A stretch of 64,000 nucleotides of DNA. Source: Porphyromonas gingivalis ATCC 33277 (lineage in GTDB: Bacteria; Bacteroidota; Bacteroidia; Bacteroidales; Porphyromonadaceae). The notes beneath the pieces are model-generated. The model was not told the DNA's origin. It did no database searches and saw only the letters and a list, made by a program, of their open reading frames with translations. Where the stretch lies: positions 1,226,501 to 1,290,500 of the forward strand of contig NC_010729.1 in assembly GCF_000010505.1 (NCBI RefSeq), read 5' to 3'. This document shows positions 55,202 to 64,000 of the stretch, piece by piece; position 1 is the first letter of the stretch, and each line of letters begins with the position of its first letter. Both the position numbers and the translations under genes were made by a program.

Positions 55202-56506
55202 TCAAAGGCGAGAAATACGTGCGCCGATAGCATTGAGGCGAGTATCTATGGATTGGTAACCCCTATCGATCTGTTCTACGTTGTGGATGATACTTGTTCC
55301 TTCTGCACTCATAGCTGCAATAAGGAGGGCTATACCGGCACGAATATCGGGTGAAACCATAGTTGCAGCTCGCAAGGGAACACGTTTGTCCAAACCGATG
55401 ATCGTAGCACGATGGGGGTCGCAAAGGATAATCTGTGCTCCCATATCGATTAGCTTATCGACAAAGAAGAGACGGCTTTCAAACATCTTCTGGTGAATCA
55501 GCACACTGCCTTTCGCCTGAGTTGCCACCACGAGAAAGACGCTGAGCAAGTCCGGAGTAAGACCCGGCCAAGGAGCATCTGCAATAGTCATGATGGATCC
55601 ATCCATAAACGTTTCTATCTCATAATGTTCCTGCTTAGGAATAAACAGATTGTCGCCTTGCTGCTCCACAGCAATTCCCAAACGGCGGAAAGATGCAGGG
55701 ATGATACCCAGATCAGGCACGCTGACATCCTTGATCAAAAGCTCGGAAGCGGTCATCGCAGCCATTCCGATGAAGCTACCCACTTCGATCATATCGGGCA
55801 ACATCTTATGCTCACAGCCATGTAAGCTCTGTACTCCTTCGATACGAAGCAGATTAGAGCCGACACCCTCTATATGCGCCCCCATACTAAGCAGCATCTT
55901 GCAAAGTTGCTGCAGATATGGCTCACAGGCAGCATTATAAATAGTGGTAATACCATCAGCAAGGACAGCTGCCATTAGGATATTGGCAGTACCCGTCACA
56001 GAAGCTTCGTCCAGCAGCATATAAGTGCCGGAAAGCCGGCTTGCAGTCAATTCATAGGCTTGCATATCGGAATGGTAGTCGCACGTGGCACCTAATGCCT
56101 GAATACCTACAAGATGAGTATCTAACCTGCGGCGGCCGATCTTATCTCCCCCTGGTTTCGGGAAAATGGCGTAACCGAAGCGACTGATCAGTGGCCCAAC
56201 AAGCAAGACCGAACCGCGCAAGGCGCGACTCTTTTCGAGAAACTGCTCGCTTTTGATATAGTCGAGATTCACATTATCAGCTTGGAAAACACAAGTATCA
56301 CGTGTGGGTCTTTTTACCTTAACCCCCATGTTCCGAAGCAGGTCGATCAGGTTGTTCACATCCAATATATCGGGGATGTTACGCACCACAACCTCCTGAT
56401 CGGTCAATAGCGTAGCAGAGATGATCTGCAAAGCTTCGTTTTTTGCACCCTGGACAAGAATCTCACCCTTGAGACTGTTGCCCCCTTCTATTACGTAAGA
56501 TGCCAT
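55202..56506 (-). CDS. murA: UDP-N-acetylglucosamine 1-carboxyvinyltransferase (MurA) with Asp in place of the catalytic Cys
   Basis: A 434-residue EPSP-synthase-fold enzyme making enolpyruvyl-UDP-GlcNAc. K22 and N23 in VQGAKNEALQ are in place. The loop that in E. coli carries Cys115 (PGGC) reads FPKPGGDKIGRRRLDTH, with Asp at residue 121. Asp at this place occurs naturally in some bacteria and prevents covalent attack by fosfomycin, so intrinsic resistance of the enzyme is expected. The gene is first in the murA-rimM-dxr run, 30 bp after the DUF4290 gene. Confidence 0.96.
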   Translation of the reverse strand: MASYVIEGGNSLKGEILVQGAKNEALQIISATLLTDQEVVVRNIPDILDVNNLIDLLRNMGVKVKRPTRDTCVFQADNVNLDYIKSEQFLEKSRALRGSVLLVGPLISRFGYAIFPKPGGDKIGRRRLDTHLVGIQALGATCDYHSDMQAYELTASRLSGTYMLLDEASVTGTANILMAAVLADGITTIYNAACEPYLQQLCKMLLSMGAHIEGVGSNLLRIEGVQSLHGCEHKMLPDMIEVGSFIGMAAMTASELLIKDVSVPDLGIIPASFRRLGIAVEQQGDNLFIPKQEHYEIETFMDGSIMTIADAPWPGLTPDLLSVFLVVATQAKGSVLIHQKMFESRLFFVDKLIDMGAQIILCDPHRATIIGLDKRVPLRAATMVSPDIRAGIALLIAAMSAEGTSIIHNVEQIDRGYQSIDTRLNAIGARISRL

Positions 56507-56536
56507 AGAGATAATGTGTTTTATATGTCTGTATGA

Positions 56537-57139
56537 TTATTTCCGCCGGAATACCTTGTTCCGTTTGGTGTTGTTATTGTCCTTCCGATCCGAAGCATTC
56601 GGTATCGTCAGATGACAACTCTCCTCCGTCAGCTCTATGCGCCCTTCGGACAGTTCGTACAAATCCTTGAATATCTTGTAGTCATCCACCGTATCTTTGT
56701 TCCATGTCAGATACGAACGCTTCATCTGGTTGGCGATGAGCAGCTCCAGCGCATAACGCTCTTCTCCCTGCTCCATGGCACAAGCCTTGAGGATCATTTC
56801 CTGTATGAGATGGCCGTAGTGCCGATATACGATGTCGTTGGCCGAGTAGCTTACAGCTTTAGGCTTCCGTTCGAGCAGCTCCGGACTGATGATCTCCATC
56901 GGATAATCGATATCCAACTTGAATCCGGACATAATAGCCAGATGATCCCAAAGAATATGCTTGGTCTCACTGTTTTCCCGCCGTTCGGGAAACATGTTTC
57001 CCATGATTGTAATGATCGTTTGTGCACAGCGATTCCGTTCGTCACGATCACCGATTGTCATGCAATAATTTACCATGTTTTGGATATTCCTGCCATATTC
57101 CGGAATAGCCAAAGGTTCCATTTTACTATTATAATTCAT
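56537..57139 (-). CDS. DUF4290-family protein
   Basis: A 200-residue soluble protein typical of Bacteroidetes. It begins MNYNSKMEPLAIPEYGRNIQNMV and has HILWDHLAIMSGFKLDIDYP, blocks I associate with DUF4290. A mostly helical middle part is followed by a basic low-complexity tail (SDRKDNNNTKRNKVFRRK). Function is unknown. Conserved placement directly before murA suggests co-transcription and perhaps a role in growth. Confidence 0.75.
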   Translation of the reverse strand: MNYNSKMEPLAIPEYGRNIQNMVNYCMTIGDRDERNRCAQTIITIMGNMFPERRENSETKHILWDHLAIMSGFKLDIDYPMEIISPELLERKPKAVSYSANDIVYRHYGHLIQEMILKACAMEQGEERYALELLIANQMKRSYLTWNKDTVDDYKIFKDLYELSEGRIELTEESCHLTIPNASDRKDNNNTKRNKVFRRK

Positions 57140-57158
57140 CCTCTGATGTTTGTAATTT

Positions 57159-58496
57159 CTAACACTCTTTCAGTCGGCCTGCCATTGCTGCTGATTCTGT
57201 TTCATAGCCGGGCTTGTTCAGCAAAGCAAACATATTGTTCTTATAACCTTCGACCCCCGGTTGATCGAAAGGATTCACACCCAGCATATAGCCACTGACG
57301 CCTACCGCTTTCTCAAAGAAATAGAACAACTGCCCTATATAATAAGCATCCAATTGCGGCAAAATGATGCGTATATTAGGTACTCCCCCATCTACATGAG
57401 CCAGCCGGGTACCCAATTCAGCCATCTTATTTACTTCGTCTACACGCTTTCCGGCCAGAAAGTTTAGCCCGTCCAAATCCGCCGAGTCGGAAGGAATCGT
57501 CAAGCATGTATCTTGATTTTCCACGGAAATCACTGTCTCGAATATCGTACGCTCGCCCTCCTGCATCCATTGTCCCATGGAATGGAGGTCGGTAGTCAGA
57601 TCCACAGTTGCCGTGAAGATCCCCTTCTCCTCTTTGCCCTCGCTCTCACCGAAAAGCTGCTTCCACCACTCTCCGATATAGTGCATTTTGGGATGGAAAT
57701 TGGCCAGTATCTCTATCTTCTTTCCTTCGGCATACAAAGCATTGCGAGCTGCCGCGTATCGTAAAGCCGGATTGTCCGAAAAAGGAATGTCTGAAGCCGT
57801 CATGGCTTGCATATCGGCTGCACCTCGTACCAACTGACGAATATCGAAGCCGGCTACTGCCACAGGGAGCAACCCCACAGGAGTGAGGACGGAAAAACGT
57901 CCTCCCACATTGTCCGGTATGACGAAAGAACGATAGCCCTCTTCATCAGCCATACGTCTTAAAGCACCTTTGGCCGAATCGGTAACGGCCACAATCCTCT
58001 CCCGAGCATCTTCACGTCCGACCTGCGATTCCAGCAATCCTTTCAATAGACGAAAGGCAATAGCCGGTTCGGTAGTCGTTCCGCTTTTGGAAATATAAAT
58101 GATACCAAATCTCTTATCACGCAGGAACTGTAGCAGTTCGGAAAGATAATCCTCACCGATATTATTGCCGGCATATAGTATCACAGGGTTCTCCCTGTCC
58201 GAGCGATATGCCTCGAAACTGTTTTGCAATGCTTCGATCACAGCCCTTGCTCCGAGGTAACTGCCCCCGATACCTACGTTTATTACATAGTCGCAACGTT
58301 CTCTGAGGATAGTAGCTGCAGCTTCTACCGCGTTCAATTCCTCTTCCGTGATGGAAGATGGCAAATGGACCCAACCGAGAAAATCGCTCCCTCGACCGGT
58401 ACCGTTATCCAGCAAGGCATTGAACTTCTCCGCTATCTCTCCATAAGAAGCCACAGAAGAACCTGTTTTAGACAGATCCAATCGGATTCTTTCCAT
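57159..58496 (-). CDS. pgi: Glucose-6-phosphate isomerase
   Basis: A 445-residue enzyme; the ATG at 58496 gives [17 protein letters not shown]. The frame extends to 58655, but without homology-like features. Motifs are [52 protein letters not shown], and the signature [21 protein letters not shown]. This is the shorter GPI type seen in Gram-positives and Bacteroidetes. In an asaccharolytic species it likely serves sugar-phosphate supply for polysaccharide. It lies 32 bp downstream of gpsA. Confidence 0.96.
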   Translation of the reverse strand: MERIRLDLSKTGSSVASYGEIAEKFNALLDNGTGRGSDFLGWVHLPSSITEEELNAVEAAATILRERCDYVINVGIGGSYLGARAVIEALQNSFEAYRSDRENPVILYAGNNIGEDYLSELLQFLRDKRFGIIYISKSGTTTEPAIAFRLLKGLLESQVGREDARERIVAVTDSAKGALRRMADEEGYRSFVIPDNVGGRFSVLTPVGLLPVAVAGFDIRQLVRGAADMQAMTASDIPFSDNPALRYAAARNALYAEGKKIEILANFHPKMHYIGEWWKQLFGESEGKEEKGIFTATVDLTTDLHSMGQWMQEGERTIFETVISVENQDTCLTIPSDSADLDGLNFLAGKRVDEVNKMAELGTRLAHVDGGVPNIRIILPQLDAYYIGQLFYFFEKAVGVSGYMLGVNPFDQPGVEGYKNNMFALLNKPGYETESAAMAGRLKEC

Positions 58497-58528
58497 TAGC
58501 GTATTCGGTATTTTAATGTGCAACGAAA

Positions 58529-59533
58529 TTATTTGAAATGTGCCGTCAAAGCAGTAATGGCTTCGGCCGCATCTCGCTTCTCGTACAGTACCTCGTACAC
58601 CGTATTCATGATCGGCATATTGACCTGATAGCGTTTGTTTACCTCCCTTACACACTTGGCTCCATAGTAGCCCTCTGCTATCATCTCCATCTCCATTTGA
58701 GCGGATTTGACACTGTATCCCTTTCCTATCATATTGCCGAAAGTACGATTGCGGCTGTAGTTCGAATAAGCTGTCACAAGGAGGTCGCCCAAATATACCG
58801 AATCCGTGATCTCTCTTTCCAAGAGGTGGACGGTATTGACGAAACTATTCATTTCAGCAATGGCATTCGACATCAAGACAGACTGAAAGTTGTCGCCATA
58901 CTGCAGACCGTTGCATATTCCGGCAGCAATGGCATAGACATTCTTCAGCACCGAGGCATATTCGATGCCTACTACGTCCTGACTGGTCGTACAGCTCACA
59001 TAATCGTTGCGTAGTACGTTTGCCATGGCTTTTGCCTTATTGATATCGAAGCAGCCCACCGTCAGATATGATCTGCGCTCTCTGGCCACCTCCTCTGCAT
59101 GGCAAGGGCCGGAGACTACACCTATCAGTTCGTTGGGGACATCGCAGAAATCGTGCAGATATTCCGATACCAAGACATTCTCATCCGGCACGATCCCCTT
59201 GATAGCATTGATAATCAGCTTGTCGCGCATGCTGGACGAGCGAACGCGTTTCAGATAGGATTTGATGAAAGGCGAAGGAGTGACAAGAACCACCACATCG
59301 CTGGCTCTGAAAAAACTGTTCAGATCCGAATCGGTGAAAAATGAGATTTTCCGAGGATCGAATACGGCATCGCGCAGATAGTTCGGATTGCGCCCCGTAT
59401 GCTTAATGCCCTGCGCCTGCTCTTCGCGGCGCATAAACCAATTGATGGATGGTTGAGAGGTCAATATGATTTTGGCCAGAGCCGTAGCCCAACTGCCACT
59501 ACCCAATATTCCTATTCTCCCGATTCCCCCCAT
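58529..59533 (-). CDS. gpsA: NAD(P)-dependent glycerol-3-phosphate dehydrogenase
   Basis: A 334-residue enzyme making glycerol-3-phosphate from DHAP for phospholipids. The Rossmann loop is [15 protein letters not shown] at the N-terminus. [16 protein letters not shown] (with the conserved ELIGVVSGP-like block) and [19 protein letters not shown] (catalytic Lys) are typical, and [17 protein letters not shown] lies near the C-terminus. It lies between lysS and pgi on the same strand. Confidence 0.96.
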   Translation of the reverse strand: MGGIGRIGILGSGSWATALAKIILTSQPSINWFMRREEQAQGIKHTGRNPNYLRDAVFDPRKISFFTDSDLNSFFRASDVVVLVTPSPFIKSYLKRVRSSSMRDKLIINAIKGIVPDENVLVSEYLHDFCDVPNELIGVVSGPCHAEEVARERRSYLTVGCFDINKAKAMANVLRNDYVSCTTSQDVVGIEYASVLKNVYAIAAGICNGLQYGDNFQSVLMSNAIAEMNSFVNTVHLLEREITDSVYLGDLLVTAYSNYSRNRTFGNMIGKGYSVKSAQMEMEMIAEGYYGAKCVREVNKRYQVNMPIMNTVYEVLYEKRDAAEAITALTAHFK

Positions 59534-59618
59534 GATACTTTAATTATCCGGATAAAAAAGAATAGCCGCACGGAAGAGCAAGAGCCTTCCTATTCGCACC
59601 GCTATCCTTGTACAATCG

Positions 59619-61355
59619 TTACTCATATGGGGCTTCCTGCCAAGCCGAAACGGTTTCCAGATTCAAACCGGCAAGCCCCAACTTATATTTCTTATTGATG
59701 TCCATCAGCTGCTGCATCACCTTGCCCGGTTTATCCTCTCGCATCGACTGTACGGTAAGATAGCCGGCCTTATGCAGTACAGGTACCCACTCTTCGGGAA
59801 TGCCACAAACGGCGAACTTCTCTTTCGTATCTCGTGGAGCCACCTTCTCGGGCTTCATCTGTGGGAAGAGGAGCACCTCCTGAATACTCTCCTGCCCTGT
59901 CAATAGCATGACCAAACGGTCCATACCGATACCCATACCGCTGGTCGGCGGCATACCGTATTCAAGGGCACGGATGAAGTCGTTGTCGATGTACATGGCT
60001 TCGTCATCGCCTTTCTCGGACAGCTTGAGTTGTTCTTCGAAACGTTCTCTCTGGTCAATCGGGTCGTTCAGCTCCGAGTAGGCGTTGGCCAACTCCTTGC
60101 CATTGACCATCAGCTCGAATCGCTCTGTCAGCTCCGGATTGGTGCGGTGTTCTTTCGTCAGAGGCGACATTTCTTTCGGATAGTCTGTGATGAAAGTAGG
60201 CTGGATATAGTTCTTCTCGCACTTCTCGCCGAAGATCTCATCGATGAGCTTGCCTTTGCCCATCGTTTCATTGTGCTCTACGCCCAGCTTGTCGCATACC
60301 TGACGCAGCTCGGCCTCGTTCATTCCGCTGATGTCGATACCCGTATGCTCATGGATGGCTTCGATCATGGTCACTCGCCTGTAGGGGGCCTTGAAGTCGA
60401 TCAATTTCTCGCCCACCTTCACCTGAGTAGTACCCAGCACATCCATACAGATGCGTTCGAGCATCTGCTCCGTAAAGTTCATCATCCAATTGTAATCCTT
60501 ATAGGCCACATAGATCTCCATGGCCGTGAACTCAGGATTATGCGTGCGGTCCATCCCCTCATTTCGGAAATTGCGGCTGAATTCATACACACCATCGAAA
60601 CCGCCCACGATCAGACGCTTCAGATACAATTCGTTAGCGATTCTCAGATAGAGCGGAATGTCCAGAGCGTTATGATGCGTGATAAAAGGACGCGCAGCTG
60701 CACCTCCCGGGATCGATTGGAGTACAGGTGTATCCACTTCGATGTATCCGCGCTCATTGAAGAAACTGCGCATCGAATTGAATACCATCGTACGCTTGAG
60801 GAAAATGTCTTTGACATGACTATTGACGACCAGATCCACGTATCGCTGACGATAACGCTGCTCCGAATCCGTGAAGCCATCGAAGACCTCCCCATCTTTT
60901 TCTTTTACCACAGGAAGGGGGCGGATAGCTTTCGACAAGAAAGTCATCTCCTGCACATGCACCGATATTTCTCCCATCTGAGTGCGGAATACGTACCCTT
61001 TCACTCCGATGAAATCACCTATATCCGTACACTTCTTGACCACCGTATTGTAGAACTCCTTATCCTCACCCGGACAAATATCGTCCCGAGTAATATAGAT
61101 CTGGATACGCCCCTCAGCATCTTGCAGCTCCATGAATGTAGCTTTCCCCATGATACGGCGGCTCATAATACGTCCGGCAATGCTTACTTGACGTTTGGCG
61201 GCATTCTCATCGCCATTGAAATTCCTTTTGATCTCGGTGGAATAGGCATTGACGGTATATTCCGCTGCAGGATATGGATCGATCCCCAAATTACGCAGTT
61301 GCTCTAAGCTGTTACGGCGTACGACTTCTTGTTCCGAAAGTTCGAGTATGTTCAT
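59619..61355 (-). CDS. lysS: Lysyl-tRNA synthetase (class II)
   Basis: A 578-residue class IIb synthetase. An N-terminal OB-fold anticodon-binding domain (about 55-160) contains VSIAGRIMSRRIMGKATFMELQD. Motif 2 is FRNEGMDRTHNPEFTAME and motif 3 is SGMGIGMDRLVMLLTG. About 75 extra residues follow motif 3 (VLLFPQMKPEKVAPRDTKE, then a helical hairpin-like tail with GLAGLNLETVSAW), making it longer than the usual 500. This tail recurs in Bacteroidales LysS as far as I recall. Confidence 0.96.
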   Translation of the reverse strand: MNILELSEQEVVRRNSLEQLRNLGIDPYPAAEYTVNAYSTEIKRNFNGDENAAKRQVSIAGRIMSRRIMGKATFMELQDAEGRIQIYITRDDICPGEDKEFYNTVVKKCTDIGDFIGVKGYVFRTQMGEISVHVQEMTFLSKAIRPLPVVKEKDGEVFDGFTDSEQRYRQRYVDLVVNSHVKDIFLKRTMVFNSMRSFFNERGYIEVDTPVLQSIPGGAAARPFITHHNALDIPLYLRIANELYLKRLIVGGFDGVYEFSRNFRNEGMDRTHNPEFTAMEIYVAYKDYNWMMNFTEQMLERICMDVLGTTQVKVGEKLIDFKAPYRRVTMIEAIHEHTGIDISGMNEAELRQVCDKLGVEHNETMGKGKLIDEIFGEKCEKNYIQPTFITDYPKEMSPLTKEHRTNPELTERFELMVNGKELANAYSELNDPIDQRERFEEQLKLSEKGDDEAMYIDNDFIRALEYGMPPTSGMGIGMDRLVMLLTGQESIQEVLLFPQMKPEKVAPRDTKEKFAVCGIPEEWVPVLHKAGYLTVQSMREDKPGKVMQQLMDINKKYKLGLAGLNLETVSAWQEAPYE

Positions 61356-61458
61356 GCAAAAACTTCTAATTTATATTCCCCCTGCAGCAACTTGCTTGCT
61401 CTGCTGCATAACCGACACGATCGGAGCCATTCGTCCGAGGGGGAAAAACCTTGGTTCA

Positions 61459-61466
61459 CAAAGGTA
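61459..61466 (-). promoter_or_regulatory. -7 box (TACCTTTG) of lysS
   Basis: On the minus strand it lies about 105 nt before the lysS ATG, in the gap after the phosphorylase gene, and fits TAnnTTTG. Confidence 0.4.
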
Positions 61467-61477
61467 ACTTATTTCTA

Positions 61478-62356
61478 TCAGATACGTTCCAGAACCAAAT
61501 CGATAAGGCCCTCTATACTTCCCTGATAGGAGGTATTCATCTTTTCGGATTTCCTGCCTGCGATGATACAACAGACCGTGATGGCTTCGTGCCCCATCAG
61601 GGCAGCCAGACCGGCCAAAGAGGAGCTTTCCATTTCATAGTTCGTAATACGGCTGCCATTGAAGTCGAAAGCCTGTATCTTCCTGTTCAGATCCTCGTCT
61701 TTGAGGGGTAAGCGCAAGCGACGCCCCTGCGGTCCGTAGAAGCCATTGGCTGCAATAGTCACACCTCGCAGGATGTCCTCCCGGCATATTCGATCCGACA
61801 GCGTCTTGTCAGCCGGTATCACGTAGGGTTTCAGCCCTTCGATTTTCCACTCCAGTTGATCCTGAAGTGCTGCTTCGAAGGCCGCATCCCGTATCTTCTC
61901 CGTATCGCTATAGAAATACATGACTCCATCGAAGCCGATGCTTCGCTCTGCAGCCACATAAGATCCTATGGGCGTATTGTCCTGCAATCCGCCGGAAGTC
62001 CCCACCCTTACGAGTGTGAGTTTGCGTAGCCGATCCTTCACCTGGCGGGTATCGAAGTCTATATTGGCCAGAGCATCCAGTTCGTTCAAGACTATATCTA
62101 TATTATCAGAGCCGATGCCGTGGCTCTGCACCGTGATGCGCTTGTCGCCATACCACCCCGTGACGGTATGAAACTCCCTATTGGATACATTGCATTCAAT
62201 GCGCTCGAAACGAGAGGCGACTGCATCCACACGAGCAGGATCACCTACCAATATGACCTTATCGGCCAATTGTTCGGGACGAATATGCAGATGAAAGACC
62301 GAACCGTCCGTATTGATGATCAGCTCGGAGGGGGGAATCGTTCTTTTGGTTTTCAT
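61478..62356 (-). CDS. Nucleoside phosphorylase (uridine phosphorylase-like)
   Basis: A 292-residue PNP/UDP superfamily enzyme. VILVGDPARVDAVASRFERIE (phosphate-binding loop), SHGIGSDNIDIVLNELDALA, LVRVGTSGGLQDNTPIGSYVAAE and YEMESSSLAGLAALMGHEAITVCCII are the family blocks, with the MES motif for ribose. It probably splits uridine or deoxyuridine with phosphate for salvage. It is transcribed in the same direction as its neighbours; a promoter box for lysS follows its stop. Confidence 0.9.
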   Translation of the reverse strand: MKTKRTIPPSELIINTDGSVFHLHIRPEQLADKVILVGDPARVDAVASRFERIECNVSNREFHTVTGWYGDKRITVQSHGIGSDNIDIVLNELDALANIDFDTRQVKDRLRKLTLVRVGTSGGLQDNTPIGSYVAAERSIGFDGVMYFYSDTEKIRDAAFEAALQDQLEWKIEGLKPYVIPADKTLSDRICREDILRGVTIAANGFYGPQGRRLRLPLKDEDLNRKIQAFDFNGSRITNYEMESSSLAGLAALMGHEAITVCCIIAGRKSEKMNTSYQGSIEGLIDLVLERI

Positions 62357-62426
62357 AAGTTCATTAATGTTTTAAGAGGTGAGACAGATCAATCGTAAGA
62401 TGGCTCTCGAAAAGGTCGGCCTTGGT

Positions 62427-63848
62427 CTAAAAGCCTTGCACGGCTTGTAACTCCATGTTTCTGACTTCCTTTTCCATTCGGCCTACTTCTTCTTCCAGTG
62501 GAGGAATGGCATTTTCGAGACGAAGAATTTCCTGCTTCATACCGCTTCGCTCCGAAGCCGATGCTCTTCCATACAAGAGTCGTAACTCTTCCAGACGGGT
62601 AGCCGCCTGTTCCAATTTTCTTTTCCGAGCCATCACATCCTGATAGAGCGACTTGGCTTCGCTGCTTTGGAAGTCGCTCCAGCGCGTATAGATACGCATC
62701 CCCTGCATAGGGAAATAAATCTGACGTTCGGAAGCCTTCTTCTCTGCATCGGTGCGGTTGTCCCGAGCCGATGCGATCAGACGACTGTAGTCTCGCTCAG
62801 GGTCTTGCGTTGCTCTTATGCTCTTGAGGGAGGCATACGCCCTTTTGAGGGCCATATCGTCAGTAGCCACAGGGCGCCCCTCTTCATTGATAACGAAGGT
62901 ATAGACAGTGACAACATCCGCAGGACAAAAACGGTCACTGGCAAAGAAGCCAATCCCACGTAATTCGTCGTACACCAGCAGATAATCGTTGTAAGGGGAA
63001 TTGAAAGGCATACCGAGCAAAGTCGGTTCCAGAAAAATGCCATCTTCCAAATCACGACGGGTCATATACAGATCATATCCGCCTATTCCATCAGGTCGAT
63101 CACTGGCAAAAAGCAGGGTAAAACCATCCGCCCGTAACGAAGGATAGTTTTCATTGAATCGGGAATTGAGTTTTTCGAGGGGGATCGCATTGCCCCATTT
63201 GCCACCGATCCGGTGGGCTTCATGCAGGCTGTAAACTCCATCCTCACCTTTCTCCGTCATGATGGCATGGTCGCCGCGCCCATTGACAAAAGAAGTCGCC
63301 TCCCCTTGGTTTCCTTTCACCCATTCGAGCCGACCGTTATCGGCTATGAGATTGTAGGCCGACAGGAGATCGGCTTTATTCGTCCGTACGCTGTCTATCA
63401 CCTCCACCCATTCGGCTCTGTCCAGCAAGCGCACAGCTCGTCGCATACGGTCTATTCCGGCATCTATGGAGACTGTTTCCTGTTTTTTCTTCACAAGAGT
63501 AACCTTCTGTTTTTCCAGTGCAGCAAGAGCTTCGGAGAAGAAATATTCTTTAGCATAAGCATCCGCCAACATCTCATAGGCATCACTCCGCCGGCTTACG
63601 GCCACCCGAAGGGGAGCAATAGCTTCTTCGTAGCGTTCAGCCTTGTACAGAAGAAGCCCTAGCATATAGTTATTATCGGCATGTTTTGGATTTTTGGCCA
63701 CCAACTGTTGGGCTATGGGCAAAGCCTTGTCATAACGTCCGCTATCGATCAGTAGACGAAGTTCCGAAATGCTTTGGGCGGAGAGCTGCTTACTTACAAC
63801 AATGGAAATCAATGCAAAGAGAAAGAGGGTTATGGAACGACACATCAT
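62427..63848 (-). CDS. TPR and beta-propeller (PD40) outer-membrane/periplasmic protein
   Basis: With the start at 63848 or 63845 the product has about 473 residues. It has a signal peptide (CRSITLFLFALISIVVSKQLSAQ), then TPR repeats (about 45-150: YDKALPIAQQLVAKNPKHADNNYMLGLLLYKAERYEEAI), then PD40-type propeller blades (about 220-340: ENYPSLRADGFTLLFASDRPDGIGGYDLYMTRR), and a C-terminal coiled coil (KRKLEQAATRLEELRLLYG). The layout matches Bacteroidetes OmpA-family-like or gliding/secretion accessory proteins lacking the OmpA domain. It may correspond to an antigen annotated as immunoreactive 47 kDa antigen in W83 (from memory). Confidence 0.8.
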   Translation of the reverse strand: MMCRSITLFLFALISIVVSKQLSAQSISELRLLIDSGRYDKALPIAQQLVAKNPKHADNNYMLGLLLYKAERYEEAIAPLRVAVSRRSDAYEMLADAYAKEYFFSEALAALEKQKVTLVKKKQETVSIDAGIDRMRRAVRLLDRAEWVEVIDSVRTNKADLLSAYNLIADNGRLEWVKGNQGEATSFVNGRGDHAIMTEKGEDGVYSLHEAHRIGGKWGNAIPLEKLNSRFNENYPSLRADGFTLLFASDRPDGIGGYDLYMTRRDLEDGIFLEPTLLGMPFNSPYNDYLLVYDELRGIGFFASDRFCPADVVTVYTFVINEEGRPVATDDMALKRAYASLKSIRATQDPERDYSRLIASARDNRTDAEKKASERQIYFPMQGMRIYTRWSDFQSSEAKSLYQDVMARKRKLEQAATRLEELRLLYGRASASERSGMKQEILRLENAIPPLEEEVGRMEKEVRNMELQAVQGF

Positions 63849-63964
63849 TATTGTACTTAAAAAAACCTTTGCTATCGCATCATTTGCAAACGGTATCCTC
63901 ATGGGACAAAAGACATCCGAACACGCATGCAGGCAGCCATTACCGTTGCAATACCGATACTATA

Positions 63965-63972
63965 CAAAGATA
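63965..63972 (-). promoter_or_regulatory. -7 box (TATCTTTG) of the TPR/propeller gene
   Basis: On the minus strand it lies about 117 nt before the ATG and fits TAnnTTTG. The rest of 63849-64000 holds no other feature. Confidence 0.4.
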
Positions 63973-64000
63973 GTGTTTCTTGCTCACATGCCGAATCCGA

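Noticed and set aside
60030-61307. 425-residue antisense ORF in lysS
   Set aside because: It lies wholly within lysS and has no start signal or domain.

Overview
The window is almost certainly chromosomal DNA of Porphyromonas gingivalis or a very close relative (Bacteroidales). The evidence is a full-length prolyl tripeptidyl peptidase A (732 residues, with the known catalytic residues at the expected numbers), a secreted cleaved-adhesin protein with a type IX secretion C-terminal signal, three IS1126-type (IS5-family) copies, and TAnnTTTG promoter boxes of the Bacteroidetes primary sigma factor in front of many genes.

Layout. 1-1.3 kb: the tail of an unidentified gene and a nine-copy 41-bp tandem array. 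1.3-3.3 kb: a C69 peptidase and tRNA-Arg(CCT). 3.4-6.8 kb (minus): aroC, a SlyD-like prolyl isomerase, and an ECF sigma operon with a membrane protein and a small secreted helical protein. 7.0-8.6 kb: a repeat module and an internally deleted IS copy. 8.7-17.6 kb: fhs, a PIN-PhoH ATPase, ruvC with a DUF4286 partner, the adhesin-like secreted protein, an aminotransferase, and an ADP-forming acetate-CoA ligase. 18.3-19.6 kb: an intact IS copy. 20-25 kb: mscL and the three-gene transhydrogenase operon, whose pntB carries three tandem, protein-identical NADP(H)-binding domains. 25-27.8 kb (minus): NfeD, SPFH/band 7 and an outer-membrane protein. 28-32 kb: a second 41-bp-period array, umuDC and lctP. 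32.4-35.4 kb: a SPOR lipoprotein, murB and a metallo-hydrolase/LipB fusion. 35.6-36.9 kb: a third IS copy inside a toprim-gene remnant. 37-41 kb: two glycosyltransferases, queF and a lipid kinase, then a 238-bp MITE with target duplication. 41.5-52.9 kb (mostly minus): a Rieske-like lipoprotein, an SRPBCC protein, pyrE, a nitrilase-fold amidase, an acyltransferase, a GNAT chimera, a DUF6427-like protein, purD, ptpA and an rRNA methyltransferase. 53 kb: a conjugative-transposon remnant. 53.5-63.8 kb (minus): dxr, rimM, murA, a DUF4290 protein, pgi, gpsA, lysS, a uridine-phosphorylase-like enzyme and a TPR/beta-propeller outer-membrane antigen.

Much of the gene content fits an asaccharolytic amino-acid fermenter: the acetate-CoA ligase yields ATP, the aminotransferase and omega-amidase-like enzyme handle amino acids, PtpA feeds peptides in, and transhydrogenase sets NADPH. 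The minus-strand block at 53-59 kb holds housekeeping genes for isoprenoids, wall precursor, ribosome maturation and glycerophosphate. The most unusual items are the triplicated dIII domain of PntB, a dispersed module with a 43-residue ORF, alternating AT-rich repeats and a covarying hairpin, two arrays sharing a 41-bp period and hairpin core but different arms, and several mobile-element scars.
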